DNA from: Idiomarina seosinensis
GTDB lineage: Bacteria > Pseudomonadota > Gammaproteobacteria > Enterobacterales > Alteromonadaceae
Length of the DNA: 64,000 bases
Assembly (NCBI RefSeq): GCF_003987275.1
Contig: NZ_PIQF01000002.1
Location: forward strand, 62,001 to 126,000
Direction: 5' to 3'
The notes under the pieces are model-generated. The model had not been told where the DNA came from, did not search any database, and was given only the letters and a program-made list of their open reading frames with translations. The position numbers and the translations under genes are program-made. This document shows positions 34,655 to 44,041 of the stretch, piece by piece (the stretch's first letter is position 1; the number at the start of each line of letters is the position of its first letter).

Positions 34655-35001
34655 GCTTCCTCGTCCAGCCATTGTTGCAGCTGTTGACGGTGGGGGATGA
34701 CTGAATCTGCCCATTCAATCAACAGCCGCTCTGCCTGTGGCCATTCCCAGCTTTCTTTTTCCAGCTGTTCCATTAACGCCGCCAGTTTGATCAAACCGAC
34801 CGAGTTACAGGCTCCTTTTACTTTGTGCGCCTGACTGCGCAGCTGCTCTTCATGTTTTTGTTTAGCGGCCTCGTGCAATAAATTGGCGTAGCTTTGTATT
34901 ATTTGATCAAAGGTTGTAAGCGTCGACTTTAACCCCTCGTCCCCTAAACTTTCGCGGTACTGAGTTAATAATTGCTTATCCAGAATTTCTTGCTGCGCCA
35001 T
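34648..35001 (-). CDS. ArcB-type free-standing Hpt protein (HptA-like)
   Basis: 117-residue helical Hpt domain with H59 in AHKVKGACNSVGL. It resembles the C-terminal Hpt domain of E. coli ArcB more than generic Hpt proteins: the LDKQLLTQYRESLG start and HKVKGAxxSVGL match ArcB LDIPMLEQYLELVG and HKIKGAAGSVGL. In Shewanella a separate HptA protein performs this step for ArcA with the kinase ArcS. Its tail-to-tail position with arcA supports the same role here. Transfer of phosphate to ArcA is inferred. Confidence 0.8.
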   Translation of the reverse strand: MAQQEILDKQLLTQYRESLGDEGLKSTLTTFDQIIQSYANLLHEAAKQKHEEQLRSQAHKVKGACNSVGLIKLAALMEQLEKESWEWPQAERLLIEWADSVIPHRQQLQQWLDEEAH

Positions 35002-35190
35002 TATTGCTGCTCCTTAAAATCCAAAATCCTATCGTGTGCGTAAACTTTGATTCAGTCAACCGATACTGATAATCGATTAATTCTGATTAAATTTTAGCTT
35101 CGGGAATGAAATCATCCATGCATCTACGATACAATAGCGGATTCGACAGTTATGCTTGATACTTTACAAACAGATCGGAGTTCTAAACGA

Positions 35191-36117
35191 ATGCCTAATA
35201 GCATGCCCGACGTAGCTAACCAAAGCCAGGCGCAGACCGAAGGTACCCTGGATTGGGTTGGCATGAGCAATATTGAAGTGCCTCTAATGGTCGCCGCTTC
35301 TGATGCCGCTGAGCGTCCAGTTGCAGCTCATGTGGAGGCATTCGTTAATTTAAAAGACCCGAAGACCAAAGGCATTCACATGTCGCGTCTTTACTTGTTG
35401 CTGGATAAATTGTCGACTGACGGTGAACTTAGCCACGCGTCGCTGAAGCAACTACTGCTCGACTTTATTGAGAGCCACAACGATATTAGTGATCAGGCCT
35501 TTATTAAGTTTGATTTCGATTATCATTTACGCCGTGAGTCTTTAATAAGCCGCAAAAAAGGCTGGAAAGCTTACCCGGTTACTCTAACTGGTCGCTATGA
35601 TGCGGGTAAACTCTCATTGGAACTGGCAGTAGACGTACCTTACTCATCGACCTGTCCATGTTCAGCCGCTCTGGCTCGACAGCTGATTCAAGAGGCCTTT
35701 GTTGATAAGTTCTCTGATCAAGAGGTGGTGGACAAGGCGACTATCCATGAATGGCTTGGCTCAACTGAGGGAATCGTGGCAACGCCTCATAGTCAGCGTT
35801 CAACCGCGCAAGTTAAAGTAAAGCTATCGGAAGAACTGGAAGAATTTCCGATTGTCGCGCTTGTCGACGCCGTTGAAGCGGCCTTAAAAACTCCGGTTCA
35901 AGCAGCCGTTAAGCGCGAAGATGAACAAGAGTTTGCGCGTCTGAATGGACAAAACTTAATGTTCTGCGAGGACGCCTCACGCCGACTGAAACATCAGCTT
36001 AACCAAATGCCAATTTTTAAAGACTTCTGGCTACGCGTTAATCATTACGAATCGTTGCATGCTCACGACGCGGTAGCTATCGCGACAAAAGGCATCGAAA
36101 GTGGTTACCGCTCCTAA
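35191..36117 (+). CDS. folE2: GTP cyclohydrolase I type 2 (FolE2)
   Basis: Zinc-independent GTP cyclohydrolase that makes dihydroneopterin triphosphate for folate and modified-base synthesis. Blocks: [49 protein letters not shown] with the active-site cysteine, and [11 protein letters not shown] with the conserved histidine. The ATG 39 bp inside the longest reading is chosen because GGAG lies 10 bp before it and the product begins MPNSMPDVA as in relatives; 308 residues. QueF is excluded by the TCPC and HMSRLY signatures. No Zur box was recognised upstream. Confidence 0.92.
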   Translation: MPNSMPDVANQSQAQTEGTLDWVGMSNIEVPLMVAASDAAERPVAAHVEAFVNLKDPKTKGIHMSRLYLLLDKLSTDGELSHASLKQLLLDFIESHNDISDQAFIKFDFDYHLRRESLISRKKGWKAYPVTLTGRYDAGKLSLELAVDVPYSSTCPCSAALARQLIQEAFVDKFSDQEVVDKATIHEWLGSTEGIVATPHSQRSTAQVKVKLSEELEEFPIVALVDAVEAALKTPVQAAVKREDEQEFARLNGQNLMFCEDASRRLKHQLNQMPIFKDFWLRVNHYESLHAHDAVAIATKGIESGYRS

Positions 36118-36138
36118 TTTCTAATAGCGACAAAGACG

Positions 36139-36173
36139 AGGCCCAGTCACTTAAAAGGTACTGGGCCTTTTTT
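36139..36173 (+). terminator. Intrinsic terminator after folE2
   Basis: AGGCCCAGT (36139-36147) pairs with ACTGGGCCT (36160-36168), a perfect 9-bp stem with a 12-base loop, followed by TTTTTT. Confidence 0.88.
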
Positions 36174-36239
36174 ATGGCATGCCCTTTGCATTTAATTTGA
36201 TACAAAGTTTGATCTGTCAATTTTTTGCTGAGGTGAGTT

Positions 36240-36812
36240 ATGGAATTCGTGCTTTTATTATTTGTTGTGGTGTTAATTGCCGTAGCGCTTATCGCCAGCC
36301 GCATGTCTGAAAATTACGTGCCCTACCCGTACAAGCTGAAAGATATGAGCTTTTGTACACCCCAGGAAGCACAGTTTATGACGCTACTGGATAAAGCGGT
36401 TGGCAATGATTTTCGTATTTTTACTAAAGTACGCTTAAGTGACATAGTCGCTGTTAAGAAAGGTGTTTCCGGCAGTGTTCAGAAAGACGCACAGAACAAA
36501 GCCAATCAACGCATTCTAGACTACGTGCTATGCGATATCGAAACCATGGAAATTAAAGGCGTTATCGAACTAGAGCCAGCGACTAGTAACCTGCAGCAAC
36601 AAAAACGTAACCTGTTTTTAAAGAATACTCTGGCCGCTGCTGGTCTTCCGTTCTTGCGCTTTAAAGCCAAGCCTGGTTATCGAGTTGCTGACCTGCACGA
36701 CTACATTCACGGTAAAATTCGTCAAGCAGAACATATCCGCGCAGCGACACCTACCACCTCGCACGATCAGGACAGCAAAGATTCACAGCAGTCGTCGCCA
36801 GTTGCCGCGTAA
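36240..36812 (+). CDS. Membrane-anchored DUF2726 protein
   Basis: 190 residues. An N-terminal hydrophobic anchor (about 3-19) is followed by a DUF2726 domain (about 40-150). The domain shows MSFCTPQEAQFMTLLDKAVG, FTKVRLSDIVAV, a restriction-nuclease-like core RILDYVLCDIETMEIKGVIELE, and GLPFLRFKAKPGY. The family is thought to belong to the PD-(D/E)xK superfamily; here D, then E in VIELE, are present but the usual ELDD ends in EP, so activity is uncertain. The C-terminal 30 residues are Ser/Thr/Gln-rich. It is followed by the CobD-like gene after 24 bp. Confidence 0.78.
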   Translation: MEFVLLLFVVVLIAVALIASRMSENYVPYPYKLKDMSFCTPQEAQFMTLLDKAVGNDFRIFTKVRLSDIVAVKKGVSGSVQKDAQNKANQRILDYVLCDIETMEIKGVIELEPATSNLQQQKRNLFLKNTLAAAGLPFLRFKAKPGYRVADLHDYIHGKIRQAEHIRAATPTTSHDQDSKDSQQSSPVAA

Positions 36813-36836
36813 GCCAATTTTCGGCATTATGAGGCA

Positions 36837-37790
36837 ATGAGTGCGAATCACTGGTATGAATTTTTAACCTCCTCCTGGGTACTGGCGGCTCTGGCCTTAT
36901 TGCTGGAGCGTTGGTTACCCTGGCCGGAACAATGGCATCCACTGGCCATTTTCCGGCTATTTGCCAACTACCTGCAATACAAAGTTAATAAACCTGGCTA
37001 TGCCGCTAATCAACAACAAGTTGCAGGGTGGTTGGCTTTAATCACCTTATTAGTTCTTAGTTTAACCCCCACCGCAATCGTTATTTATGCTGCTGAATTT
37101 TCACAAATTATTGGCGCATTAGTATTGTTAGCTTGTTTGCGACAATCGAACTACCTTAAAACTCTGGATAAGGTGCATAGACTCGCCACTAAGAGGCAAA
37201 AGGGTGCCGCTCGTGCCTGGCTAGCGCGCATTGATTATCGCGACACTCATGAGCTTAGCTTGCACGGGCTTGCAAAAAGTACTCTGGAATTAAGAGCCCT
37301 TAGCATTCTTCATCACCGGATGGTGCCGATTAGTGCATTTCTAATCGGCGGCCCTATCTTATGTCTGGGATTAAGGCTAGTTACCGAGTTAAGTCAGCTC
37401 TGGCCAACTGAGCAACGTCGCTATCGTCATTTCGGACTGGCGACACGCGCGGCTTATGCCATGACCGTTTGCTGGGTTACCGCTGTAGTGGCGCTGCTAG
37501 CGTCGGCTTTATGCGTTGTTAAACCATGCCGCAAACGCCTGTCCCTACAAGCGACTCAGGGCTGGCTCTGGACCACTGGCTGGTGGCTGGATTCACTCAG
37601 TCGTCTGCACAACGTTTCATTGGGTGGCCCGATTAAAACTCAGGGAGTAAGAATCGCCCGACAGCGCTTCCCGGGGCGGCCTGCTGAACAGGTCTGGCAG
37701 GCTGCGGCGGCGGCCATCATGCGCTGGCAGTGGTTACCAACAATCATCGTAACAACGGGTATTGTCCTGTCGTACATTTATCGACCCTGA
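36837..37790 (+). CDS. CobD/CbiB-family membrane protein
   Basis: 317 residues with about five hydrophobic segments. Family blocks: LLLERWLPWPEQWHPLAIF near the N-terminus, ARIDYRDTHELSLHGLAKSTLE in the middle (compare RDT...ARATVE in CbiB), and GGPIKTQGVRIARQRFPG near the C-terminus. CbiB makes adenosylcobinamide phosphate, but no other cobalamin gene is in the window, and the middle lacks the usual SVAENLSDG extension, reading ELRALSILHHRM instead. An AmpE-like or otherwise altered role is possible. Coupled loosely to the DUF2726 gene. Confidence 0.7.
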   Translation: MSANHWYEFLTSSWVLAALALLLERWLPWPEQWHPLAIFRLFANYLQYKVNKPGYAANQQQVAGWLALITLLVLSLTPTAIVIYAAEFSQIIGALVLLACLRQSNYLKTLDKVHRLATKRQKGAARAWLARIDYRDTHELSLHGLAKSTLELRALSILHHRMVPISAFLIGGPILCLGLRLVTELSQLWPTEQRRYRHFGLATRAAYAMTVCWVTAVVALLASALCVVKPCRKRLSLQATQGWLWTTGWWLDSLSRLHNVSLGGPIKTQGVRIARQRFPGRPAEQVWQAAAAAIMRWQWLPTIIVTTGIVLSYIYRP

Positions 37791-37809
37791 GATTCAGTTG
37801 GTATATAAT
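37781..37809 (+). promoter_or_regulatory. Promoter of the adenosine kinase-ahcY operon
   Basis: TCGACC (37781-37786), 17-bp spacer, consensus TATAAT (37804-37809), 29 bp before the start codon. The -35 overlaps the end of the CobD-like gene. Leader too short for a SAH riboswitch. Confidence 0.55.
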
Positions 37810-37838
37810 ATGCGCCTAATTAACAACCCTAAATAGCT

Positions 37839-38840
37839 ATGAAAACCATTGACGTAATTGGTATTGGCAACGCGCTGGTAGATCAAGAGTTCGAAGTGTC
37901 GGACGAGTTTCTGCAGCAGCATCAGTTAGAAAAGGGCATGATGGCCCTAATTGAAGAGCAAGACCAAAACAGATTAATCGCTGAATTGAGTAAACTTGGT
38001 GATTTGAAAAAACAATGTGGCGGTGGTTCAGCGGCCAATTCACTGGTAGCCTTTGCCCAATTTGGCGGTAACGCTTTCTATTGTTGTAAAGTCGCCGACG
38101 ACGAAGCTGGTCAGTTTTATCGACAAGATCTAGAACAGGTTGGTATTCGTACTAACCTTGAGCAACAACAGCACCCCGGTACTACCGGTCGTTGTCTGGT
38201 GATGGTAACTCCTGATGCAGAGCGCACGATGCGAACGCACCTGGGTATTACCGCCGATTTATCTACTGCCGAACTGGATCGGGACGCTATTGCTGCTGCC
38301 GAGTACCTCTATATCGAAGGGTATTTGATTACTTCGGAAATTGCCCGTGGCGCTATTGCTGAAGCAAAGCGCGTCGCTCGTGAAAACAATACCAAGTTGG
38401 TGATGACCTGCTCTGATCCAGCGATGGTCAAATATTTTCGCGATGGCATTGACCAAATACTTGATGGCGGTGTCGACCTAATGTTCTGCAACCGTGAAGA
38501 AGCCGAATTATTGACCGGTGAAGCCGATCCAGAAACAGCGGCTAAAGCTTTGTTAAAACTAGCTAACACGGTGGCAATTACATTAGGCAAAGACGGTGCA
38601 TTAATCGTCGATAACGAGCGTCAGGTTCATATACCCGGAGTAAAAGTTAAGGCCGTTGATACTAACGGAGCAGGCGACATGTTTGCCGGAGCCATGTTAT
38701 ACGGATTAACCCAGGGCATGTCGTTGGCAGATGCCGGCCATTTGGCCAGTCATGCTGCTGCTGAATTAGTGACTGAGTTTGGTGCACGTCTCGATAAAGA
38801 GCGCCAACAACAACTGATTAAACGCTTATTCAATCATTGA
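37839..38840 (+). CDS. Adenosine kinase (PfkB family)
   Basis: Ribokinase-like sugar kinase, 333 residues. Start [19 protein letters not shown]; substrate loop [18 protein letters not shown]; anion-hole motif [15 protein letters not shown] with the catalytic Asp. Position 10 bp before ahcY argues that the substrate is adenosine, released by SAH hydrolase: removing adenosine as AMP pulls that reversible reaction forward. A general PfkB kinase is the alternative, but the pairing with ahcY is common in this order. Confidence 0.85.
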   Translation: MKTIDVIGIGNALVDQEFEVSDEFLQQHQLEKGMMALIEEQDQNRLIAELSKLGDLKKQCGGGSAANSLVAFAQFGGNAFYCCKVADDEAGQFYRQDLEQVGIRTNLEQQQHPGTTGRCLVMVTPDAERTMRTHLGITADLSTAELDRDAIAAAEYLYIEGYLITSEIARGAIAEAKRVARENNTKLVMTCSDPAMVKYFRDGIDQILDGGVDLMFCNREEAELLTGEADPETAAKALLKLANTVAITLGKDGALIVDNERQVHIPGVKVKAVDTNGAGDMFAGAMLYGLTQGMSLADAGHLASHAAAELVTEFGARLDKERQQQLIKRLFNH

Positions 38841-38850
38841 GAGAGCTATT

Positions 38851-40236
38851 ATGAGTTTGAACGATCCAAAGCACACTGACTATAAAGTCGCGGACATTAG
38901 TTTAGCCGACTGGGGCCGCAAAGAAATCGCGATTGCTGAATCTGAAATGCCAGCGCTGATGACTATTCGCCGCAAATATGCCGCAGAAAAGCCGCTGCAA
39001 GGGGCTCGCATTATTGGCTGTATTCACATGACGATTCAAACGGCTGTCCTAATTGAAACGTTGTTGGAACTTGGCGCGGAAGTGCGCTGGTCATCGTGCA
39101 ACATCTTCTCCACTCAAGACCATGCTGCCGCAGCAATGGCTGCAGCCGGTGTTCCTGTTTTTGCCTGGAAAGGCGAAACCGAAGAAGAATATGAATGGTG
39201 CCTGGAGCAAACCTGTCATAAAGACGGTAAGCCTTGGGACGCTAATATGATCTTGGATGACGGTGGCGACTTAACGTTAATGATCCACGACAAGTTCCCA
39301 CAGATGTTAGAAAAAATTCATGGCATCACTGAGGAAACCACCACCGGTGTTCACCGCCTGCTGGACATGTTGGAAAAAGGTACACTTCGGGTTCCTGCTA
39401 TCAACGTGAACGACGCGGTGACGAAATCTAAGAACGATAACAAGTACGGCTGTCGCCATTCGTTAAATGACGCGATAAAACGCTCCACTGACCACTTGAT
39501 GTCCGGCAAAAAAGCCCTCGTCATTGGTTATGGGGATGTTGGCAAAGGTTCTGCTGCCAGCTTACGCCAGGAAGGCATGATCGTTAAAGTGTCGGAGATT
39601 GATCCAATTTGCGCAATGCAAGCCTGTATGGACGGATTTGAAGTTGTCTCTCCGTACATTGGTGGCGTTAACGATGGCAGCGGCAGCACTATCGATAAGG
39701 CGTTGTTAGAAAATACTGACCTACTGGTTACCACCACCGGCAACATGGATGTCTGTGACCGCCACATGCTGGCCGCGATTAAGTCGACGGCGGTTGTCTG
39801 CAACATTGGTCATTTTGATAACGAAATTGATACTAAGTTTATGCGCGATAACTGGCGCTGGGAAGAAATTAAACCTCAGGTTCATAAAATTTACCGCTCG
39901 GACGACGACAAAGATTATATCCTGTTGTTGGCCGAAGGCCGCTTGGTAAACCTGGGTAACGCGACCGGTCACCCAAGCCGTATTATGGACGGTTCTTTTG
40001 CAAACCAGGTATTGGCACAACTGCATCTGTTCGGACAAAAATTTGCTGATATGACTTTGGAACAGCAAAAAGAGTACTTGCGCGTAGAGGTACTACCTAA
40101 GCAACTGGATGAAGAAGTAGCTCGTTACATGGTCCAGGGTTTTGGTGGCGTTATTACTAAGCTTACTTCTGAACAGGCAGGCTACATCCATGTTGACGTG
40201 GATGGCCCGTTCAAAACTGATGAGTATCGCTACTAA
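38851..40236 (+). CDS. ahcY: Adenosylhomocysteinase
   Basis: NAD-dependent hydrolase that splits S-adenosylhomocysteine to homocysteine and adenosine in the methyl cycle. Landmarks: [33 protein letters not shown], the NAD fold [29 protein letters not shown] and the C-terminal [11 protein letters not shown] whose Lys/Tyr contact NAD of the neighbouring subunit. 461 residues. Ends with TAATG shared with the GNAT gene. Many methyltransferases in this window (RlmN, TrmJ, RsmC) feed it. Confidence 0.97.
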   Translation: MSLNDPKHTDYKVADISLADWGRKEIAIAESEMPALMTIRRKYAAEKPLQGARIIGCIHMTIQTAVLIETLLELGAEVRWSSCNIFSTQDHAAAAMAAAGVPVFAWKGETEEEYEWCLEQTCHKDGKPWDANMILDDGGDLTLMIHDKFPQMLEKIHGITEETTTGVHRLLDMLEKGTLRVPAINVNDAVTKSKNDNKYGCRHSLNDAIKRSTDHLMSGKKALVIGYGDVGKGSAASLRQEGMIVKVSEIDPICAMQACMDGFEVVSPYIGGVNDGSGSTIDKALLENTDLLVTTTGNMDVCDRHMLAAIKSTAVVCNIGHFDNEIDTKFMRDNWRWEEIKPQVHKIYRSDDDKDYILLLAEGRLVNLGNATGHPSRIMDGSFANQVLAQLHLFGQKFADMTLEQQKEYLRVEVLPKQLDEEVARYMVQGFGGVITKLTSEQAGYIHVDVDGPFKTDEYRY

Positions 40237-40811
40237 TGATAGATAACGACATCGTTTATCGCGAAATAACGGCTGCCGATTCGGCGGCCGTTATTGATTT
40301 AGCTAACCAGGTTCATGGCGACAATTACCTAAATAGCGAATCGTTGGCAGCACTGCTAGAAGGCGGCACTGTTGGTAACAAAAAGCTTAATTTCTTAGCC
40401 GAGAAACAGGGGAAAGTGGTTGGCGTACGTTTGACGCTAGCGCCCGGTAACTGGTCTATTGACCAAGCCTGCACGCCTGAGGAATGGCCCGTTGAACCCG
40501 AGCATATTTGTTATTTTAAGTGTGCAGCAGTTGCCGAAAGCGCTCGCGGCTTAGGTATCGGCAAACAGCTTTTGCAAAAAAGTATTAATGCCGCAGCAGA
40601 CCTTGGCTGTCGCGCTGGACTTGCTCATATTTGGCTGCAAAGTCCGGCAAACAGTGCTTATGAATATTTTTCCCGGTGTGGTGGCGTGCTGGTTAATCGC
40701 CATCCCGATCGTTGGTTACAAGCTTCCCTTGAAGACGGCTACTACTGCCCTGTTTGTGATGGCAACTGTCGTTGTGACGCGGGCGAAATGATTCTGATGT
40801 TTGATACTTAA
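40236..40811 (+). CDS. GNAT acetyltransferase with C-terminal Cys cluster
   Basis: 191 residues. N-terminal GNAT fold: YREITAADSAAVIDLANQVHG, acetyl-CoA-binding CAAVAESARGLGIGKQLLQK (the RGLGIG loop), then a strand and SANSAYEYFSRCGG. The last 20 residues contain CPVCDGNCRCDAG, four cysteines as CxxCx3CxC, which may bind zinc. Substrate unknown. Translationally coupled to ahcY and 5 bp before a FAD oxidoreductase gene, so it may belong to amino-acid or amine turnover. Confidence 0.8.
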   Translation: MIDNDIVYREITAADSAAVIDLANQVHGDNYLNSESLAALLEGGTVGNKKLNFLAEKQGKVVGVRLTLAPGNWSIDQACTPEEWPVEPEHICYFKCAAVAESARGLGIGKQLLQKSINAAADLGCRAGLAHIWLQSPANSAYEYFSRCGGVLVNRHPDRWLQASLEDGYYCPVCDGNCRCDAGEMILMFDT

Positions 40812-40816
40812 GTGTT

Positions 40817-42136
40817 ATGTATGATCCGCTTAGTGATAAACATTTGCCCCCAGCGCAGCATGCCGTAGACAGTTATTGGGAAAAGCACACAAAAGTACGC
40901 TGGCCGGACACGGCATCGATGCCGAAACATTCTGATGTGTTAATCATCGGCGCCGGCTATACCGGACTTAATGCTGCCAAGACCCTAGCCGAGAGTTATC
41001 AACAACAAGTCACCGTTATTGATGCAAACCGGATTGCCTGGGGATGCTCCAGTCGTAATGCCGGCTTCGTGATGAAAAGTACCGGCCGCCTGGGTCTGTC
41101 ACAATGGGCCGACCGGCTTGGTGACAAGACGGCAAAGGCTATCGCCGACGAACACCAGACAGCATTAGAGCTGGTGAAGCAGTGGATAAGCCAGTCTCCT
41201 GACCAATGTGATGTTCAGCGCGGCGGCTACATTAAGCTGGCACACCGAGCTAAAGCAATTGAGCCGTTACGGCAACAGTATCAGACCCTTAAACAGTTTA
41301 ACCAGCCAGTGTCCTGGCTGTCCGGCGAACAGCTCAGTGAGCAGCTAAACAACCGCCATGCGCTGGCCGGACTCAAGTTTGATGACTGCGTTAGTGTTAA
41401 CCCGTTAAAACTAGCTGCAGTGACTGCTCAGCAAACCGCTAAAGCTGGCGTCGACCTAGTGGAAAACTGTAGTGCGTTATCGGTAAAGCGGCTCGCTGAC
41501 GGCTGGCAAGTAGAGACTACGGAAGGCGCTGTAAGCTGCAGCAAGTTGTTAATTTGTACCAACGCTTACACTGCTAATAAGTTAGTTCCCGCCTTAACAG
41601 GCCGCTCTCTTCCCGCCCTTTCCAGTATTATTACCACGCCGCCGCTAACGCAGCAGCAGTTGGCCGATACAGGCCTAACGCCGGCTCAATCTTATATGGA
41701 TACGCGGATACTAAAATATTATTTCCGTTTACTACCGGATAACCGATTATTGATGGGCGGACGCGGAGCAATACGCGGTAAACAAGCCCACCATCCTAGT
41801 TACGCCAAGCAACTCCTAAAAGCGCTCAAGCAATCGTTCCCCGGACTAGCCACAATTGACCACTGGCAACACTTTTGGAGTGGCTGGGTTAGTGTGTCTT
41901 TAGATGACTACCCGCGAGTCGGGGCTATCGGCGACAATTTATATGCGGCTATGGGGTATTGCGGAGCTGGAGTCAGTTTTAGCAGCCTGGCAGGAAAACG
42001 GTTAGCGCAGGCAGCCATGGGTGAGGAGTTACCGCGACTGCCTTATTATCAAAGCCCGCTAAAACGTTTCCCTATGCCGTCCATGCGTCGTGTTGGTCAG
42101 TGGGCATACTATCATTATGCCCGCCTGACCGAATGA
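40817..42136 (+). CDS. FAD-dependent amine/amino-acid oxidoreductase (DAO family)
   Basis: 439 residues. N-terminal Rossmann motif SDVLIIGAGYTGLNAAKTLAE (about 39-59) binds FAD. RIAWGCSSRNAGFVMKS is the flavin-contacting loop of the PuuB/OrdL-like group, GGYIKLAH is a core strand, and GRGAI with GYCGAGVSFSSLAGKRLAQ closes the FAD site. Related enzymes oxidise gamma-glutamylputrescine or other secondary amines. Substrate not predictable. Last gene of the adenosine kinase-ahcY-GNAT operon and convergent with the ABC genes. Confidence 0.85.
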   Translation: MYDPLSDKHLPPAQHAVDSYWEKHTKVRWPDTASMPKHSDVLIIGAGYTGLNAAKTLAESYQQQVTVIDANRIAWGCSSRNAGFVMKSTGRLGLSQWADRLGDKTAKAIADEHQTALELVKQWISQSPDQCDVQRGGYIKLAHRAKAIEPLRQQYQTLKQFNQPVSWLSGEQLSEQLNNRHALAGLKFDDCVSVNPLKLAAVTAQQTAKAGVDLVENCSALSVKRLADGWQVETTEGAVSCSKLLICTNAYTANKLVPALTGRSLPALSSIITTPPLTQQQLADTGLTPAQSYMDTRILKYYFRLLPDNRLLMGGRGAIRGKQAHHPSYAKQLLKALKQSFPGLATIDHWQHFWSGWVSVSLDDYPRVGAIGDNLYAAMGYCGAGVSFSSLAGKRLAQAAMGEELPRLPYYQSPLKRFPMPSMRRVGQWAYYHYARLTE

Positions 42137-42159
42137 AGGAGCGCCATCGAAGCCGCTGT

Positions 42160-43305
42160 TTAAAGACCGAACACCGTTTTTTCGCTGTTTAGCATGCGAC
42201 TAATAAATAAAGCTAATAGGTAAGCAAACACCAAGGTCGTTAATGCACTAACGCCAATTCCAAACCAGTTAACAGCTTCTCCACGAATCAGTGATAAAAA
42301 TGCCTGGTGCTGACCCGTAAGTGGCAGGTAGTACAAAATAGGAGTTTTCAAACGGGCAAATTCAACACCAAAAGACGCAGCCATTGGAATGATTAACAAA
42401 AAGCTTATGTAAGTCTGTGCCTCTTTGAAGTTTTTCGCCCTAAATGACACAAACAGCTGCAACGTCGTCGCCAACAGCGCCAGCGGTATCAATAACACGA
42501 ACATCAATATGATCATGAACGCTGAGAACTCGACACTCATACCGATTTCTTGTAATGGCACAAACTGAAAAATGACCGGTATTAAAATCAGTGACAAAGC
42601 TCCCCCAAATATCGCAAAGCTAGCTGCCGCCAATGTTTTACCCCAGACGATCGACTCGGTACTTAACGGTTGCGATAATAATAGCTCTAAAGAGTTGCGC
42701 TCTCTTTCACCGGCGCTAATATCAATAGCCACGTTCATTCCTGACCAAAAAACAGAAAGCAAAATAAACACCAAGACACTACCCATGATCAGTGCTGCTT
42801 TTGAACCTCGCGTAGCAACGTCCTGCTTACTTAGGTTAATGGGCTGTACCACTCGTGGGTCAAGCCCCCGTAGCAATAAACGATAGTTGGTAACCTTGGC
42901 CGCATAACTCTGGACCGCTCGTTCTACTCTTTTGATTTCCGTTTGTTGTTTTTGCGCTGACCAATCGGCTCTTAAAATGACAGTAACCGGTTCTGCTGAC
43001 TTCAGCTGCTGGTCCCAGCTTTCGGGAATCGTTAACTTAATCGGATTAACGGTATCAGGCCACGGTTCCTGCCGCTGAACAACACCTTGAGTTTTAAGGT
43101 GTTCCACCAACTGAGGCGCGTGCTGTTTCCCGTCGATGGTAATCTCAACGTCGGAGGGGTCGGTCAGTTGATTGATTAAAAAGAAAAACGCAACGGCCAT
43201 TAACATGGGCCCAAAAAATGCGTAAGACATTGCCGCCAATACCGAACGCTTATCACGAAGGGCATCACGAAATTCCTTTCGCCAAATGGTTACTATCTTA
43301 CTCAT
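42160..43305 (-). CDS. ABC-2 type permease (NatB-like)
   Basis: 381 residues with one N-terminal TM segment (about 28-46), a periplasmic domain of about 140 residues, and five C-terminal TM segments, the ABC-2 exporter layout. It starts VTIWRKEFRDALRDKRSVL, typical of NatB-like permeases, and has SAGERERNSLELLLSQPL before the TM block. Its start overlaps the ATPase stop by 1 bp. Export of sodium or another small ion is known for NatAB, but the substrate here is unknown. Confidence 0.87.
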   Translation of the reverse strand: MSKIVTIWRKEFRDALRDKRSVLAAMSYAFFGPMLMAVAFFFLINQLTDPSDVEITIDGKQHAPQLVEHLKTQGVVQRQEPWPDTVNPIKLTIPESWDQQLKSAEPVTVILRADWSAQKQQTEIKRVERAVQSYAAKVTNYRLLLRGLDPRVVQPINLSKQDVATRGSKAALIMGSVLVFILLSVFWSGMNVAIDISAGERERNSLELLLSQPLSTESIVWGKTLAAASFAIFGGALSLILIPVIFQFVPLQEIGMSVEFSAFMIILMFVLLIPLALLATTLQLFVSFRAKNFKEAQTYISFLLIIPMAASFGVEFARLKTPILYYLPLTGQHQAFLSLIRGEAVNWFGIGVSALTTLVFAYLLALFISRMLNSEKTVFGL

Positions 43306-44039
43306 TATGCTGCAATCCCCTCGTCGCTACCTATTATTTTGACAAACGCCTCTTCCAGCGCGGATTCGCCGGTCATCTCGCATAACTCTTCGGGGGTTCC
43401 CTCGGCGGCAACTCTACCATTTGCCATGACGACTACGCGGTCACATAGTGCGGCGACTTCTTGCATGACATGACTCGAAAACAAAATACAGGTGCCCTGC
43501 TGTCGCTGTTCTCGTAGTATATCTCGCAAAATACGAGTACTCATTACATCCAGTCCGCGGCTTGGTTCGTCTAAAATAAGATGCTTGGGGTCATGCACTA
43601 ACGACTGCGCCAACGCGACTTTCATACGCTGACCCTGAGAAAACCCAGCTGATCGGCGGTCACTTAACGACTGCATATCGAGCTGTTCAATGACTTTATT
43701 AACTCGTTGTTCAAGGTGGTCGCCAGATAAGTTGTGCAGCGCCGCGAAATAAGTTAGCTGCTCGCGTACTGTCAGTCGTTCATATAAACCAAACTTATCG
43801 GGAAAAATGCCAATTTGCCGACGGGCGTTAATCGGATCCTGGTTCGCATCAATCTGGTTAATTAAAGCCTCGCCGCTTTGTGCCTGCAAAAGCCCGTAGA
43901 TAATTCTTAAACAGGTTGTTTTACCTGCTCCGTTCGGACCCAACAAGCCAGTAATTTTCCCGTCGGGCGCAGAAAAGGTAAGTTTATCAAGCGCCTGGAT
44001 ATCCTTAAACGATTTACTAAGCTGTTTAACTTCAATCAC
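43305..44039 (-). CDS. ABC transporter ATP-binding protein (NatA-like)
   Basis: 244-residue ATPase. Walker A GLLGPNGAGKTT (about 32-43), Q-loop IGIFPDKFGLY, signature FSQGQRMK in place of LSGGQ, Walker B HLILDEPSRGLDV, H-loop FSSHVMQE. FSQG signatures are typical of NatA-type exporters. Pairs with the permease gene immediately downstream and follows the alpha/beta hydrolase gene after 2 bp, so the three form an operon. Confidence 0.92.
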   Translation of the reverse strand: MIEVKQLSKSFKDIQALDKLTFSAPDGKITGLLGPNGAGKTTCLRIIYGLLQAQSGEALINQIDANQDPINARRQIGIFPDKFGLYERLTVREQLTYFAALHNLSGDHLEQRVNKVIEQLDMQSLSDRRSAGFSQGQRMKVALAQSLVHDPKHLILDEPSRGLDVMSTRILRDILREQRQQGTCILFSSHVMQEVAALCDRVVVMANGRVAAEGTPEELCEMTGESALEEAFVKIIGSDEGIAA

Positions 44040-44041
44040 GA

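Noticed and set aside
35002-35190. Zur operator upstream of folE2
   Set aside because: The A/T-rich stretch contains no palindrome close to the gammaproteobacterial Zur consensus.
35152-36117. Initial reading as QueF (7-cyano-7-deazaguanine reductase)
   Set aside because: The [18 protein letters not shown] and ATPHSQRS blocks belong to FolE2; QueF motifs are absent.
37790-37838. SAH riboswitch before the adenosine kinase-ahcY operon
   Set aside because: Fewer than 50 bp between genes, with a promoter in it; no room for the aptamer.
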